A stretch of 64,000 nucleotides of DNA from Oerskovia douganii (GCF_015142735.1 NZ_JACSPN010000012.1:1-64000); one strand, 5' to 3'. Counted from the stretch's first letter, positions 19,300 through 28,102 are shown. Numbers and translations are program-made. The notes: generated from the letters alone by a model not told the origin.

Positions 19300-20733
19300 A
19301 TGGCGACGGTCCCGAGCGAGCCCACGATCAGCGACTCCGAGCGAGCAGAGCTCGAGGCCCTGCGTGCCGAGGTCCGGCGTCTGCGCGCCGATCGCGCCGC
19401 GCCGCCGGTCGAGCCCTCCGGTCCGGTCGGTCGGCGTCGGGGCGGGTGGCTGCGGTGGACGTCCGTCGCGGTGCTGCTGGTCCTGGCGGGTGTCCTGATG
19501 CTCGGCTCGGTCCTGGCGCGGTACGTGCGCGCGGAGATCATGGACACCGACCACTACGTGGCGACCGTGACGCCGCTCGGCGCGGACCCTGCGATCCAGG
19601 CCGAGGTCAGCTCCAAGGTCAGCGCGGCGATCCTGGACCGGATCGACCTCGAGACCCTCACGACGCAGGCGCTCACGACGCTCACCCAGAACGCCGAGCG
19701 TCTCCCGCCGCAGGTCATGGGGCTGGCGCCGCTGCTCGCGAGCCAGGGCGAGTCGTTCGTGCGCTCGACCGTGGACCGCCTGGTCACGTCCCCGCGGTTC
19801 GAGGAGCTGTGGATCGTCGCGAACCGTCAGGCCCACAAGAACCTCGTCTCGGTGCTCACGGGGGAGGGGGACACGTCGGTCACGGCCGACGCGAACGGGC
19901 AGGTCACGCTCTCGCTCGGCCCCATGATCGACGAGGTCACGCAGCGGCTCTCGGCGCGCGGCTTCACGTTCGTGGAGAACCTGCCGTCGATCAACCCGCA
20001 GTTCGTGCTGTTCACCTCGGACGACGTCGTCACCGCCCAGCGTGCGGTGGCGTTCCTGAACAAGGCGGCGAACGTGCTGCCGTGGCTCTCGCTGCTCGTC
20101 GCGGCCGGGGCGGTGTGGGCGGCGCCCCGTGGCCGTCGCCGTCGTGCCGTGGTGCTCGCCGGCGTCGCGTACGTCGTCGCGATGGCGCTCCTCGCGATCG
20201 GGGTCACGGTCGGCCGCTCGCTGTACCTGGGCGCGGTGCCCTCGGACACCCTGTCGCCCGCGGCCGCGACGGCGCTCATCGACGCGGTCCTCGTCCCGCT
20301 GCGCACGTCGCTGCGCGCGGTGTTCGCGTTCGGGCTGGTAGTCGCGCTCGCCGCGTACCTCACGGGTCCGAGCCGGTCGGCCGTGGCCGTGCGCGGCGGC
20401 TTCAACCGGCTCGTGCGCGCCGCGAGCCGAGGGCACGCGGGGGACGGCGGCCGGGCCCCGCACCCGTACGAGGTCTGGGTGGCGAGGCTGCGCTGGCCGC
20501 TGATCGGACTGGTCCTGGCCGGTTCGCTGACGGTGCTGGTGTTCTCGCGCTACCCGAGCGGCAGCACGATCCTCGTGATCGCCCTGGTCGCGGCCGTCCT
20601 CGTGGTCGCGATCCAGGTGGTGTCCGCGCCCGCCCGCGGTGCGGCGGCGGTGAGCGGACCGGACGAGCCGGGCGGCGCCGTCGGGCAGGAGGGGCCCGCC
20701 CCGGAGGAGTCCCGGACGCCCGCCGCGCCGTAG
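19300..20733 (+). CDS. actinobacterial integral membrane protein of unknown function
   Basis: 477 residues from ATG 19300, which has an AGGAGA ribosome site. A short coiled-coil-like N-terminus (SERAELEALRAEVRRLRADR) precedes a first membrane segment near residues 52-72. A large extracytoplasmic domain of about 210 residues follows (DTDHYVATVTPLGADPAIQAEV, with conserved-looking FVRSTVDRLV and WIVANRQAHKNL), then four further membrane segments from about 265. The layout resembles a family of actinobacterial membrane proteins without assigned function. It stands just upstream of a two-component system but has its own ribosome site and a 120-nt gap after it, so co-transcription is not certain. 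Confidence 0.7.
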   Translation: MATVPSEPTISDSERAELEALRAEVRRLRADRAAPPVEPSGPVGRRRGGWLRWTSVAVLLVLAGVLMLGSVLARYVRAEIMDTDHYVATVTPLGADPAIQAEVSSKVSAAILDRIDLETLTTQALTTLTQNAERLPPQVMGLAPLLASQGESFVRSTVDRLVTSPRFEELWIVANRQAHKNLVSVLTGEGDTSVTADANGQVTLSLGPMIDEVTQRLSARGFTFVENLPSINPQFVLFTSDDVVTAQRAVAFLNKAANVLPWLSLLVAAGAVWAAPRGRRRRAVVLAGVAYVVAMALLAIGVTVGRSLYLGAVPSDTLSPAAATALIDAVLVPLRTSLRAVFAFGLVVALAAYLTGPSRSAVAVRGGFNRLVRAASRGHAGDGGRAPHPYEVWVARLRWPLIGLVLAGSLTVLVFSRYPSGSTILVIALVAAVLVVAIQVVSAPARGAAAVSGPDEPGGAVGQEGPAPEESRTPAAP

Positions 20734-20748
20734 CGCGGCCCGGGACAT

Positions 20749-20763
20749 GGGGGACAACCCCCC
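20749..20763. promoter_or_regulatory. palindrome GGGGGACAACCCCC upstream of the histidine kinase
   Basis: A near-perfect palindrome 90 nt before the kinase start. A sister site GGGGGACATCCCCC lies at 23100-23113, just after the response regulator gene. AGACTGGTGGG occurs downstream of each palindrome (20810 and 23183). The pair is a candidate binding site for the adjacent NarL-type regulator (inference). Confidence 0.45.
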
Positions 20764-20853
20764 TGCACGACGGCGGCGCGCACCCTGGGCACGTGCGCCC
20801 CGACCGGGAAGACTGGTGGGACCGCTCGAACCACATCCAGGAGTCCTGCCACC

Positions 20854-22335
20854 ATGTCTGCTGTGACATCCCCCCAGCCGCCGTCCGGCGATGCCGCCCC
20901 CGCACGCGAGCCCTCGCCGGGGTACCCGACTCCGCCCACCGGTGCTACCGAGCCGCTGCCCGCCTCGCCGACCAGCGGCTCGTCGCCCCGTCTCGGACGC
21001 GTCGCCGCCGACCTCGACCCCCGCTACGTCGACCTGCGCGAGCCCGTGGGCTTCCTCCAGGCCCCGTTCGCCGGCCAGACCTGGCGAGAGTTCGGCTACC
21101 TGTGGCTGTCGCTGTTCATCACCCCGTTCGCGTTCACGTACGTGGTCTTCACCGTGAGCTTCACCGCGGGCATCCTGGTCACGGTCGTCGGGCTCCTGGT
21201 CTCGGGGGGCCTGGTCCTCGGGGCGCGCGGCTGGGGCGGGATGTACCGCTCGATGGCACGCTCGATGCTCTCGGTCGACGTGCTCGCCCCCGCACCGCAC
21301 GAGCTCCGCAGGGGCTTCTGGCGCTCGCTCTGGTCGAACCTCTCGGACGGCCCCGGGTGGCGCGCCATGACGTTCATGTTCGTGACGTTCCCGCTCGCAC
21401 TCACCGCGTTCGTGGTCACGGTCACGTTCTTCTTCGTGTCGCTCGGGGCCGCGACGCACTGGCTCTGGTCGCAGTACCTGCCCGAGCAGCTCGGCGCCGA
21501 CGGCGAGTGGCACCGCGGTGCCCAGATGGCGCCCGACTGGTACGTCGACACGCCCCTGCGGCAGTCGGCGCTCGCTGCGGTGGGGATCGCGCTGTGGTGG
21601 CTGTGGCCGCAGCTCGTGCGCGGCTTCGCCCAGCTCTTCCGCCTCCTGACGATCAACCTGCTCGGTCCCACGCGCGCGAGCCTGCGCGTGGCGGACCTCG
21701 AGAAGTCCCGCGGCAAGACCGTCGAGGACGCCGACGCCAAGCTGCGCCGCATCGAGCGCGACCTGCACGACGGCACCCAGGCCCGGCTCGTGGCGGTCGC
21801 GATGCAGCTCGGCGAGGCCAAGGAGCAGCTCGCGTCCGGGGGCGACGCGAACGAGGCGCTCGAGCTGGTCGACAACGCGCACGCCTCGACCAAGGAGGCG
21901 CTCGTCGAGCTCCGTGAGCTGGCCCGGGGCATCCACCCGCCCGCGCTCGACAACGGCCTCGCGGTCGCCCTGGAGACGCTCGCAGCCAGGTCGCCGCTGC
22001 CCGTGACGGTCGACGTCGACCCGCGCATCGACCCGTCGCCCGCCGTCGAGACCATCGCGTACTTCTGCGTCGCCGAGCTCGTGACGAACGCCGCGAAGCA
22101 CGCCCGCGCCACGGGCGTCTACGTGCTCGTCGAGGAGCAGGGGTCGCGGCTGCGCCTGCGGGTGCGCGACGACGGCCAGGGCGGTGCACGCGTCTCGACC
22201 CCCGACGCGCGCGGGCACCGGTCCGGGCTCGCGGGGCTCGAGGAACGGGTTCGCTCGGTCGACGGCACGTTGGACCTCGTGAGCCCGATCGGTGGGCCTA
22301 CGGTGGTCACGGTCGTCCTGCCGAGCAGGGTCTGA
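20854..22335 (+). CDS. DesK/NarL-type sensor histidine kinase
   Basis: 493 residues. A Pro-rich N-terminus leads into a membrane sensor domain with four hydrophobic segments in the first 260 residues (FITPFAFTYVVFTVSFTAG and others), like the putative sensor domain of actinobacterial kinases. The HisKA_3 dimerisation helix carries the phospho-acceptor His in RIERDLHDGTQARLVA (about H305). The ATPase domain shows the N-box VTNAAKHA and a DDGQGG / GLAGLEERV G-box. Signal unknown; envelope stress is typical of this group. The cognate regulator starts 78 nt downstream. Confidence 0.9.
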   Translation: MSAVTSPQPPSGDAAPAREPSPGYPTPPTGATEPLPASPTSGSSPRLGRVAADLDPRYVDLREPVGFLQAPFAGQTWREFGYLWLSLFITPFAFTYVVFTVSFTAGILVTVVGLLVSGGLVLGARGWGGMYRSMARSMLSVDVLAPAPHELRRGFWRSLWSNLSDGPGWRAMTFMFVTFPLALTAFVVTVTFFFVSLGAATHWLWSQYLPEQLGADGEWHRGAQMAPDWYVDTPLRQSALAAVGIALWWLWPQLVRGFAQLFRLLTINLLGPTRASLRVADLEKSRGKTVEDADAKLRRIERDLHDGTQARLVAVAMQLGEAKEQLASGGDANEALELVDNAHASTKEALVELRELARGIHPPALDNGLAVALETLAARSPLPVTVDVDPRIDPSPAVETIAYFCVAELVTNAAKHARATGVYVLVEEQGSRLRLRVRDDGQGGARVSTPDARGHRSGLAGLEERVRSVDGTLDLVSPIGGPTVVTVVLPSRV

Positions 22336-22413
22336 CCGCCCCCGTCCGTCGCCGGCCCGGGTGCCTCGACCGAGGCGCTCGGGCCGACCCCTCGACACAG
22401 AAGAGGTACCACC

Positions 22414-23073
22414 GTGCGGCTCGTGATCGCCGAGGACTCCGTCATCCTGCGCGACGGCCTCGTCGCCCTCCTCACCCGTCGTGGCCACGAGGTCGTCGCG
22501 GCCGTGGGCGACGGCGACGCCCTCGTCGCGGAGGTCGCGCGGCTCGCTGCCCTCGGCGAGCTGCCCGACGTCGTCATCATCGACATCCGCATGCCTCCGA
22601 CGTTCACCGACGAAGGGCTGCGCGCGGCGCTCTCCCTGCGCGCCGCGTCGCCAGGGCTGGGTGTGCTGCTGTTCTCGCAGTACGTCGAGACCCGGTTCGT
22701 GAGCGAGCTCCTCACGGGCGGCGCGGAGGGGGTCGGGTACCTCCTCAAGGACCGCGTCGCGGACGTGAGCGAGTTCCTCGACGCCCTGACCCGCATCGCC
22801 GCAGGTCAGACCGTGCTCGACCCCGAGGTCGTGAGCCAGCTCATGGGCGCCTCGCGCTCGGACGACGGCCTGGCCCGCCTCACGCCGCGCGAGCGCGAGG
22901 TCCTCGGGCTCATGGCGCAGGGGCGCTCGAACACCGCGATCGCCGAGAACCTGTTCCTGTCCTACGGGGCGGTCGAGAAGAACGTCACGGCGATCTTCGG
23001 CAAGCTCGGCCTGCCGCAGGACGCGGGGGACCACCGCCGGGTGCTCGCGGTCCTGAGGTACCTGCGGGACTGA
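22414..23073 (+). CDS. NarL/LuxR-family response regulator
   Basis: 219 residues. The receiver domain has acidic residues in VIAEDSVILRDG, the phosphorylation site D57 in VVIIDIRMPP, and the Lys in YLLKDRV. The C-terminal LuxR-type HTH reads LTPREREVLGLMAQGRSNTA. GTG start with an AGAGG ribosome site. Partner of the kinase just upstream; likely targets are the local promoters with the GGGGGACA palindromes. Confidence 0.92.
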   Translation: MRLVIAEDSVILRDGLVALLTRRGHEVVAAVGDGDALVAEVARLAALGELPDVVIIDIRMPPTFTDEGLRAALSLRAASPGLGVLLFSQYVETRFVSELLTGGAEGVGYLLKDRVADVSEFLDALTRIAAGQTVLDPEVVSQLMGASRSDDGLARLTPREREVLGLMAQGRSNTAIAENLFLSYGAVEKNVTAIFGKLGLPQDAGDHRRVLAVLRYLRD

Positions 23074-23096
23074 GCCGCCCGCGGCGCCGCCGGGCA

Positions 23097-23115
23097 CCGG
23101 GGGGACATCCCCCGG
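23097..23115. promoter_or_regulatory. palindrome CCGGGGGGACATCCCCCGG
   Basis: A dyad of 7-8 bp around ACAT, 24 nt after the response regulator stop and about 110 nt before the membrane acyltransferase. Same core as 20749-20763. It could be an operator for the acyltransferase gene or a terminator hairpin of the two-component operon; the recurrence of the core favours the first. Confidence 0.45.
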
Positions 23116-23223
23116 GGCGATGACCGGCGCGCCGCCCGGCCCTCGGGGGAGGGTCCCATTCCGGGACGTACCGGGATTTTCGAGACTGGTGGGGAACCTT
23201 TCCCCCGTTCCCGAGGAGCACCC

Positions 23224-24621
23224 GTGGCCGTCGTCGACGTCCCTCAGACCCCCGTCCGACCCTCGCGGCCGAGCGTCCCGACGCGCGTCTCGCGCGCCCG
23301 CCCGACCGGCCCCGCCGCCCGGGCGAGGAGACCGCACGAGCCGGCGCTGCGCCGTCGGGACCCCGCACCGACCACGGCCCGGCGCGACGTGTTCGTCGAC
23401 GCCGTCCGCGCCCTCGCGACCCTCGCGGTCCTGAGCGTGCACTGGCTCATGCCCGAGGTCACGTGGGACGGCGAACGCCTGGGCATCGGCAACGCCCTGG
23501 CCTACGGCGGCGCGTGGACGCTCACCTGGGTCCTGCAGGTCCTGCCCTTGCTGTTCTTCGCGGCCGGGGCCTCGGCCGCGTACCAGCTCTGGCGCCGGCC
23601 CGACGGCGCCGCCCGCCTCCCCGGAGCCCGCCACCAGGGCGACCGGGCGGGCTCCGACGCACCCGGCCTCGTCGCGGCCGGGTGGGACGTGGTGCGGCGC
23701 CGCATGCCACGCATCTGGAAGCCCGTCGCGGCGTTCGTCGGCGCCTGGGCCGTGGCCGTCGTCGCACTGCCCCTGCTGGGCGTGCCCGAGGGCGCGGTGC
23801 GGCAGGTCGCGCGGATCGCGCCACAGCTCCTGTGGTTCCTCGGGGTCTACCTGCTGCTGCTCGCGATCACCCCGGCCCTGCTGCGCGCCTACCGGGCATG
23901 GGGGTGGCGTGCGGTCGCGGCCGTCGTCGCCGCGCCCCTGGTCGTGGACGTGCTGCGCTTCGCCGCGGGCCTCGAGCAGGTCGCCGTGGCCAACGTGCTG
24001 CTCGGCTGGGCCGTGCCGTACGTCCTGGGCATCGCCTACGTCGACCTGGTCCGGCGCGACGCGCTGCCCGCGCGCCGCACGCTCGCCCTCGTGGCCGGCG
24101 CCGCGCTCGCCGCCATGGTGGCCCTGGTCGTGCTCGGTCCCTACCCCCCGAGCCTCATCGGGATGCCCGGCGACGCGATCTCCAACCTCGGCCCGCCCAC
24201 GGCGCTCGCCGTGGTCCACGCGGTGCTCCAGGTGAGCGTCGCGCTCGCGGTGCGCGACGCCGTCGTGCGCTGGGCGGGCGGGCGCGGGGCCGCGCTCGTG
24301 ACCTGGGTCGCGGCCCGGTCCATGACGCTGTACCTGTGGCACCTGACCGCGATGTTCGTGGTGCTCGGCGTCGTCCTCCTCGGGCTCGGGACACCGCTGC
24401 CCGCCTCGTGGAGCGCCGACTGGTGGGCCGCTCGTCCGCTGTGGTTCGGGGCCGCGGGCCTCGTGCTCGCAGGGCTCGTGCGCGTCTTCGGACGCCTCGA
24501 GACCCCGGCGACGGGACGGGTGACGGTGCCCGTCAGTGCCGAGGGTCGGGCACCGAGTACGGCAGGCGGTGCAGCATCTCGCCCTGCTCGCGAGCCAGCT
24601 CGCGTCCCCGCTGGGCGCTGA
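23224..24621 (+). CDS. acyltransferase-3 family integral membrane protein
   Basis: 465 residues, GTG start with GAGGAG. After a basic, Pro-rich N-terminus, the acyltransferase-3 start is recognisable (RRDVFVDAVRALATLAVLSV then HWLMPE), followed by about ten hydrophobic segments. No SGNH domain. It probably transfers an acyl group to an envelope component; the substrate is unknown. Its last 89 nt overlap the 3' end of the convergent RDD gene, so the C-terminal 29 residues (Ala/Pro/Arg-rich) are encoded opposite that gene. Possible target of the upstream two-component system. Confidence 0.78.
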   Translation: MAVVDVPQTPVRPSRPSVPTRVSRARPTGPAARARRPHEPALRRRDPAPTTARRDVFVDAVRALATLAVLSVHWLMPEVTWDGERLGIGNALAYGGAWTLTWVLQVLPLLFFAAGASAAYQLWRRPDGAARLPGARHQGDRAGSDAPGLVAAGWDVVRRRMPRIWKPVAAFVGAWAVAVVALPLLGVPEGAVRQVARIAPQLLWFLGVYLLLLAITPALLRAYRAWGWRAVAAVVAAPLVVDVLRFAAGLEQVAVANVLLGWAVPYVLGIAYVDLVRRDALPARRTLALVAGAALAAMVALVVLGPYPPSLIGMPGDAISNLGPPTALAVVHAVLQVSVALAVRDAVVRWAGGRGAALVTWVAARSMTLYLWHLTAMFVVLGVVLLGLGTPLPASWSADWWAARPLWFGAAGLVLAGLVRVFGRLETPATGRVTVPVSAEGRAPSTAGGAASRPAREPARVPAGR

Positions 24622-25354
24622 CCCAGTCGCGGCTGCGCCGCTCGGCCAGGACCGCGCACAGGAAGTCCTCGGCAGGAGTCCCGGGCGGCGGGCCCGGGGC
24701 CACGAACCGCTCGATCCGGCCCGCGAGGTCCTGGCCCACCCGCACGCGCGAGGCCGGGTTGAGCCCCGCGGCGCGACCGAGGAACTGGCGGACCGCGAGG
24801 GCCAGCCCGTCGGGGAGCCGGCGCATGTCGGCGTGCGCGGCCCACCCGGCCAGGTAGGGCGGCATCGCGATCGCCGCGTACGTGGGCCTGCCGCCGCGCA
24901 CCCGGATCGCGTACGTCCCGGCCAGCATGTCGCCGACCCGCTTGCCCTTGTCGTTCGACAACGACGCCACGACGGCCACCGAGCCGAACGTCATCCACAG
25001 CTCACCCACCCCCACGAGCGCACGGATGAACGCGTGCCGGAAGCGGACCGGGCCGCCGTCGTCGCGCACGACCCGGATGCCCATGGCCAGCTTGCCGAGC
25101 GAGCGGCCCCGGGACAGGGTCTCGACGGTCGTCGGGATGCCGACCATGACCAGGACCGTGAGGACGATCCACACGGCCGGGGCGAAGTCGATGCTGACGG
25201 CGTTGAGCGCGGCCCCCGCGACCGCGAACACGAGGCTCAGCAGGACCGCACCGATCGCCACCAGGTCGATCACGGCCCCCAGGGCCCGCGTCACGAACGA
25301 CGCGGGTCGTGCGTCGAGGACCACGCCCTCGCCGGTCAGGATGCCGTCTCGCAC
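24533..25354 (-). CDS. RDD family membrane protein
   Basis: 273 residues from the GTG at 25354, chosen for its GGAGGAG ribosome site 5 nt upstream. The RDD domain (ARPASFVTRALGAVIDLVAI, LSRGRSLGKLAMGIRVVRDD, RHAFIRALVG) has the characteristic Arg and Asp positions and about four membrane segments. A cytoplasmic C-terminal tail of about 110 residues follows. Some RDD proteins are Na+/H+ antiporters, but most have no proven role. Divergent from a SpoIIM-like gene, a common actinobacterial pairing near DUF58/MoxR operons. Its 3' end overlaps the convergent acyltransferase. Confidence 0.85.
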   Translation of the reverse strand: MRDGILTGEGVVLDARPASFVTRALGAVIDLVAIGAVLLSLVFAVAGAALNAVSIDFAPAVWIVLTVLVMVGIPTTVETLSRGRSLGKLAMGIRVVRDDGGPVRFRHAFIRALVGVGELWMTFGSVAVVASLSNDKGKRVGDMLAGTYAIRVRGGRPTYAAIAMPPYLAGWAAHADMRRLPDGLALAVRQFLGRAAGLNPASRVRVGQDLAGRIERFVAPGPPPGTPAEDFLCAVLAERRSRDWVSAQRGRELAREQGEMLHRLPYSVPDPRH

Positions 25355-25399
25355 GCGTGCTCCTCCATGGTCGTCGACAGGGTCGAGGGGTCGTCGTGG

Positions 25400-25474
25400 C
25401 CACACCTTGCCCCACAGCGGGCCGGTGCCCGGGGCGCCACGAGGGGGTCCGGCCCACTGTAGGGCAAGGTGTGG
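25400..25474. promoter_or_regulatory. large interrupted palindrome in the RDD/SpoIIM divergent region
   Basis: CCACACCTTGCCCCACAG (25400-25417) and CTGTAGGGCAAGGTGTGG (25457-25474) are inverted copies matching at 17 of 18 positions, 39 nt apart. The right copy ends 12 nt before the SpoIIM GTG; the left copy lies 46 nt before the RDD GTG. The symmetry suggests either two identical divergent promoter elements or a two-site operator that couples the genes. Confidence 0.55.
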
Positions 25475-25486
25475 CAGGGTAGCCGC

Positions 25487-26476
25487 GTGGACCTCGATGC
25501 CTTCAACGCCGTGCACAGCGACGAGTGGTCGCGGCTCGCCGAGCTGACCAGGAAGCGCACGCTCGACGGCGCGGAGGCCGACGAGCTGGTCCGCCTCTAC
25601 CAGTCGGTCGCGACCCACCTGTCGACCATCCGCTCGTCCGCTCCCGACCCGGTCCTCATCACGCGGCTCTCCGACCTGCTCGGGCGCGCGCGGGGACGCA
25701 TCGCGGGCGCCCACGAGCCCGCGTGGCGTGACGTGACGCGCCTCGCGGTCGTCTCGGTGCCCGCGGCCCTGTACCGGATCCGGTGGTGGACCGTGACCGT
25801 CATGGTCCTGTTCCTCCTGGTCGCCGTCGTCTCCGGCTGGTGGGTCGCGACCACCCCGGACGCGCTCGCCTCGATGGGCACGCCCAGCGAGCGCGAGGCC
25901 TACGTCAACGAGGCCTTCGCGAGCTACTACGACCCCGGCGCCGACTTCGCGGCGATGGTCTGGACGAACAACGCCTGGATCGCGGCCCTGTGCATCGCGT
26001 TCGGGATCACCGGGGTCTTCACGGCCTACCTGCTGTTCACGAACGCCGTGGCGATCGGGTCGACGGGCGGCATGATGGCCTCGTACGGCGAGCTCGACAC
26101 GTTCCTCACGCTCATCGCCCCGCACGGGCTGCTCGAGCTCACCGCGATCTTCGTCGCGGGGGCTGCGGGGCTGCGGCTGTTCTGGACCATGGTCGACCCC
26201 GGCCCGCGACCGCGCCTGCGGGCCCTCGCGGAGGAGGGGCGCGCGCTGTTCACCGTCGTGATCGGGCTCGTGGTCGTGCTGGGCGTCTCGGGACTGATCG
26301 AGGGGTTCGTCACCGGGTCGGGCATGGCCTGGTGGCTCAAGATCGTGATCGGGGCCGTCGCGCTCGCCGCCTTCTGGACCTACACGCTCCTGCTCGGTCG
26401 ACGCGCAGTCGAGGCGGGGGAGACGGGCGACCTCTCGGCCGACCTCGCGGGGGACGTCGCGCCGGTCGCGGGCTGA
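25487..26476 (+). CDS. SpoIIM-like (DUF95) membrane protein
   Basis: 329 residues from the GTG at 25487, which gives the usual family start (M)DLDAFNAVHSDEWSRL; an in-frame GTG lies at 25469. A soluble N-terminal helical part (1-100) is followed by six membrane segments with the conserved WTNNAWIAALCIAFGITG, GGMMASYG and LTLIAPHGLLELTAIFVAG motifs of the stage II sporulation protein M superfamily. In non-sporulating actinobacteria the role is unknown; it is regularly found with RDD, DUF58 and MoxR genes, suggesting an envelope quality-control system. Confidence 0.85.
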   Translation: MDLDAFNAVHSDEWSRLAELTRKRTLDGAEADELVRLYQSVATHLSTIRSSAPDPVLITRLSDLLGRARGRIAGAHEPAWRDVTRLAVVSVPAALYRIRWWTVTVMVLFLLVAVVSGWWVATTPDALASMGTPSEREAYVNEAFASYYDPGADFAAMVWTNNAWIAALCIAFGITGVFTAYLLFTNAVAIGSTGGMMASYGELDTFLTLIAPHGLLELTAIFVAGAAGLRLFWTMVDPGPRPRLRALAEEGRALFTVVIGLVVVLGVSGLIEGFVTGSGMAWWLKIVIGAVALAAFWTYTLLLGRRAVEAGETGDLSADLAGDVAPVAG

Positions 26477-26489
26477 GCACGGCCCGCCG

Positions 26490-27707
26490 TCAGCCGGGCG
26501 CCACGACCACCTCGTGCGCCGACGCGTCGGGCGCGACGAACCGCAGCAGCTCGCCGCCGCGCTCGTCGAGCGCGGCCCGCTGCGCGCGGGTGAAGGCGTG
26601 GCCGAGCGGGGTCACGTCGAGGCGCGCGACGGCGTCGGGCGTCGTCGCCGGTCGCAGGCCGGACCGCCGCACCTTCCACGTCGCGGCCACGTAGCCGTCC
26701 ACCAGGACCGTCCCGGGCACCTGGCCGTTGACGGTCGTGATCGCCCTGCGCCGCACGTCGTCCACGACGCGCGTGCGGTTCGCGTGGCCCAGCACGAGGT
26801 TGTCGAACTCGGCGACGAGCACGAGGGGGGCGACGGCGTCCGCGCCGGGCCGCGGGGCGTCCGGCAGGTCCAGGTGCTCCTTGCCGTCAGGGCCGGTGAA
26901 CGTCACGAGCTCGGGCCGCAGCCGCCCGACGACGTCGCGCAGGCCCGTCAGTCCCGACCACCTCTGGGCGTCCATGACCGTGGCCGGGCCGAACGCCGCG
27001 AGGTAGCGGCGGACGAGCCGGGCGAGCGCCTCGGACCGTTCGTCGGGGTCGCGGAGCCCGCGGCTCGGACGCCCGAACCAGGCGTCGGCCGTGGTCCAGG
27101 TCGTCGTGGTGCCGGGGCCGGTCGCGCCCCACAGCCCGCGCGGCGTGACCTGGACGAGGGGGAGGAAGCAGCGTGCGGTGTACGCCAGGTGCTGGGGGTC
27201 GACGTCGGGCCAGCGCTCACCGAGGAGCCGGCCCAGCTCGCCCGAGGTGAGCGGGCCGTCGCCCAGCAGGTCCTCGGCAGCCGCGGCGACGTCGTCGAGG
27301 TCCGTGCCCACCAGGGCCTTCGCGTGCGCGCTGCCCACGCGCACCCCGGACTCGAGCAGCGGGCGGAGCACGCCGGGGAGCTCCAGGGCGTCCTCGGCCG
27401 TGACGAGGTGGACAGTGCCCCGCAGGAGGGCGATGCGGGTCACGGAGCGGTCCAGGAACCGGTCCGCGAGGTCCTCGGTACGGAACCCGTCGAGCCGTGA
27501 CCACAGTCCCGGGTAGGGCGTCGTGGGGACCTGCGACTGGAGCCCGACCAGGTGGTCGACCTCGGCGACGGCCGGGGTCCGGGCTCCGGCGCTGCCGGTA
27601 CGGGGCTCCGGCGCGGAGGCCGGTGCGAGCAGGTGCTGGCGCGCCAGCAGGGCCCGGTTGAGCTCGGCGAGGCTGAGCGAGGGCCCGTGGCGGCCGGCAG
27701 CGGTCAT
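26490..27707 (-). CDS. AlkZ-like winged-helix DNA glycosylase family protein (HTH_42)
   Basis: 405 residues. It matches the winged-helix HTH_42 superfamily: DHLVGLQSQVPTTPYPGLW near 51, LLRGTVHLVTAEDALEL, GLWGATGPGTTTTW, RYLAAFGPATVMDAQRWSGL, and LVAEFDNLVLGH. LQSQ (Q57-S58-Q59) corresponds to the QxQ catalytic motif of AlkZ glycosylases, which excise bulky alkylated bases and unhook interstrand crosslinks; many relatives are uncharacterised. A short Pro/Ala insertion lies at 28-47. Starts with ATG at 27707. A second superfamily member at 40845 has QxD instead. Tail-to-tail with the SpoIIM-like gene, 13 nt apart. Confidence 0.82.
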   Translation of the reverse strand: MTAAGRHGPSLSLAELNRALLARQHLLAPASAPEPRTGSAGARTPAVAEVDHLVGLQSQVPTTPYPGLWSRLDGFRTEDLADRFLDRSVTRIALLRGTVHLVTAEDALELPGVLRPLLESGVRVGSAHAKALVGTDLDDVAAAAEDLLGDGPLTSGELGRLLGERWPDVDPQHLAYTARCFLPLVQVTPRGLWGATGPGTTTTWTTADAWFGRPSRGLRDPDERSEALARLVRRYLAAFGPATVMDAQRWSGLTGLRDVVGRLRPELVTFTGPDGKEHLDLPDAPRPGADAVAPLVLVAEFDNLVLGHANRTRVVDDVRRRAITTVNGQVPGTVLVDGYVAATWKVRRSGLRPATTPDAVARLDVTPLGHAFTRAQRAALDERGGELLRFVAPDASAHEVVVAPG

Positions 27708-27830
27708 GGGGTCATCCTGCCGCGCGGTGCCGACAGCGCGCCCCCCGACGGGTCGGGACCCGGTGGGGGCCAGGCCGGTCGGGTTCCTGCCGGTGCGACC
27801 GGTCGGTGCCCGTCGGTCGGCGCGGGCGCC

Positions 27831-27950
27831 TCAGAAGACCAGGAAGCCGAGCGCCGGGATGACGAACGTCGCGGAGAGCGCGAAGATCACGATGATCGCG
27901 ACGCGCCTGTTGCGGGCTTCGCGGTCGCGCGGGGTGGCCGGTCGGGTCAC
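27831..27950 (-). CDS. 39-residue single-span membrane peptide, unknown
   Basis: GTG at 27950 preceded by GAGGAG at about 8 nt. The peptide begins MTRPATPRDREARNRRVA (basic, cytoplasmic), continues into a hydrophobic helix (IIVIFALSATFVIPALGF) and ends LVF. Good ribosome site, positive-inside N-terminus and a clean stop favour a real small gene. It lies between the AlkZ-like gene and the DUF58 operon; no function can be assigned. Confidence 0.6.
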   Translation of the reverse strand: MTRPATPRDREARNRRVAIIVIFALSATFVIPALGFLVF

Positions 27951-28046
27951 GGTGGGGCTCCTCGGGAGATGGGGGTTTCCACCCACCAGCCTAGGCGGTG
28001 GGGTGGGAGCATCTCGACGGGCCCTGTGACGGAGCGGTGAGGACCA

Positions 28047-28075
28047 GGGCGCGCCCTGTCCGGACGAGCGCGCCC
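28047..28075 (-). terminator. possible terminator of the DUF58-MoxR operon
   Basis: GGGCGCGC (28047-28054) pairs with GCGCGCCC (28068-28075) across a 13-nt loop, 28 nt after the DUF58 stop on the minus strand. Moderate stem only. Confidence 0.4.
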
Positions 28076-28102
28076 CGGGGCGGTCTCGTCCGGACGGAGC
28101 GG

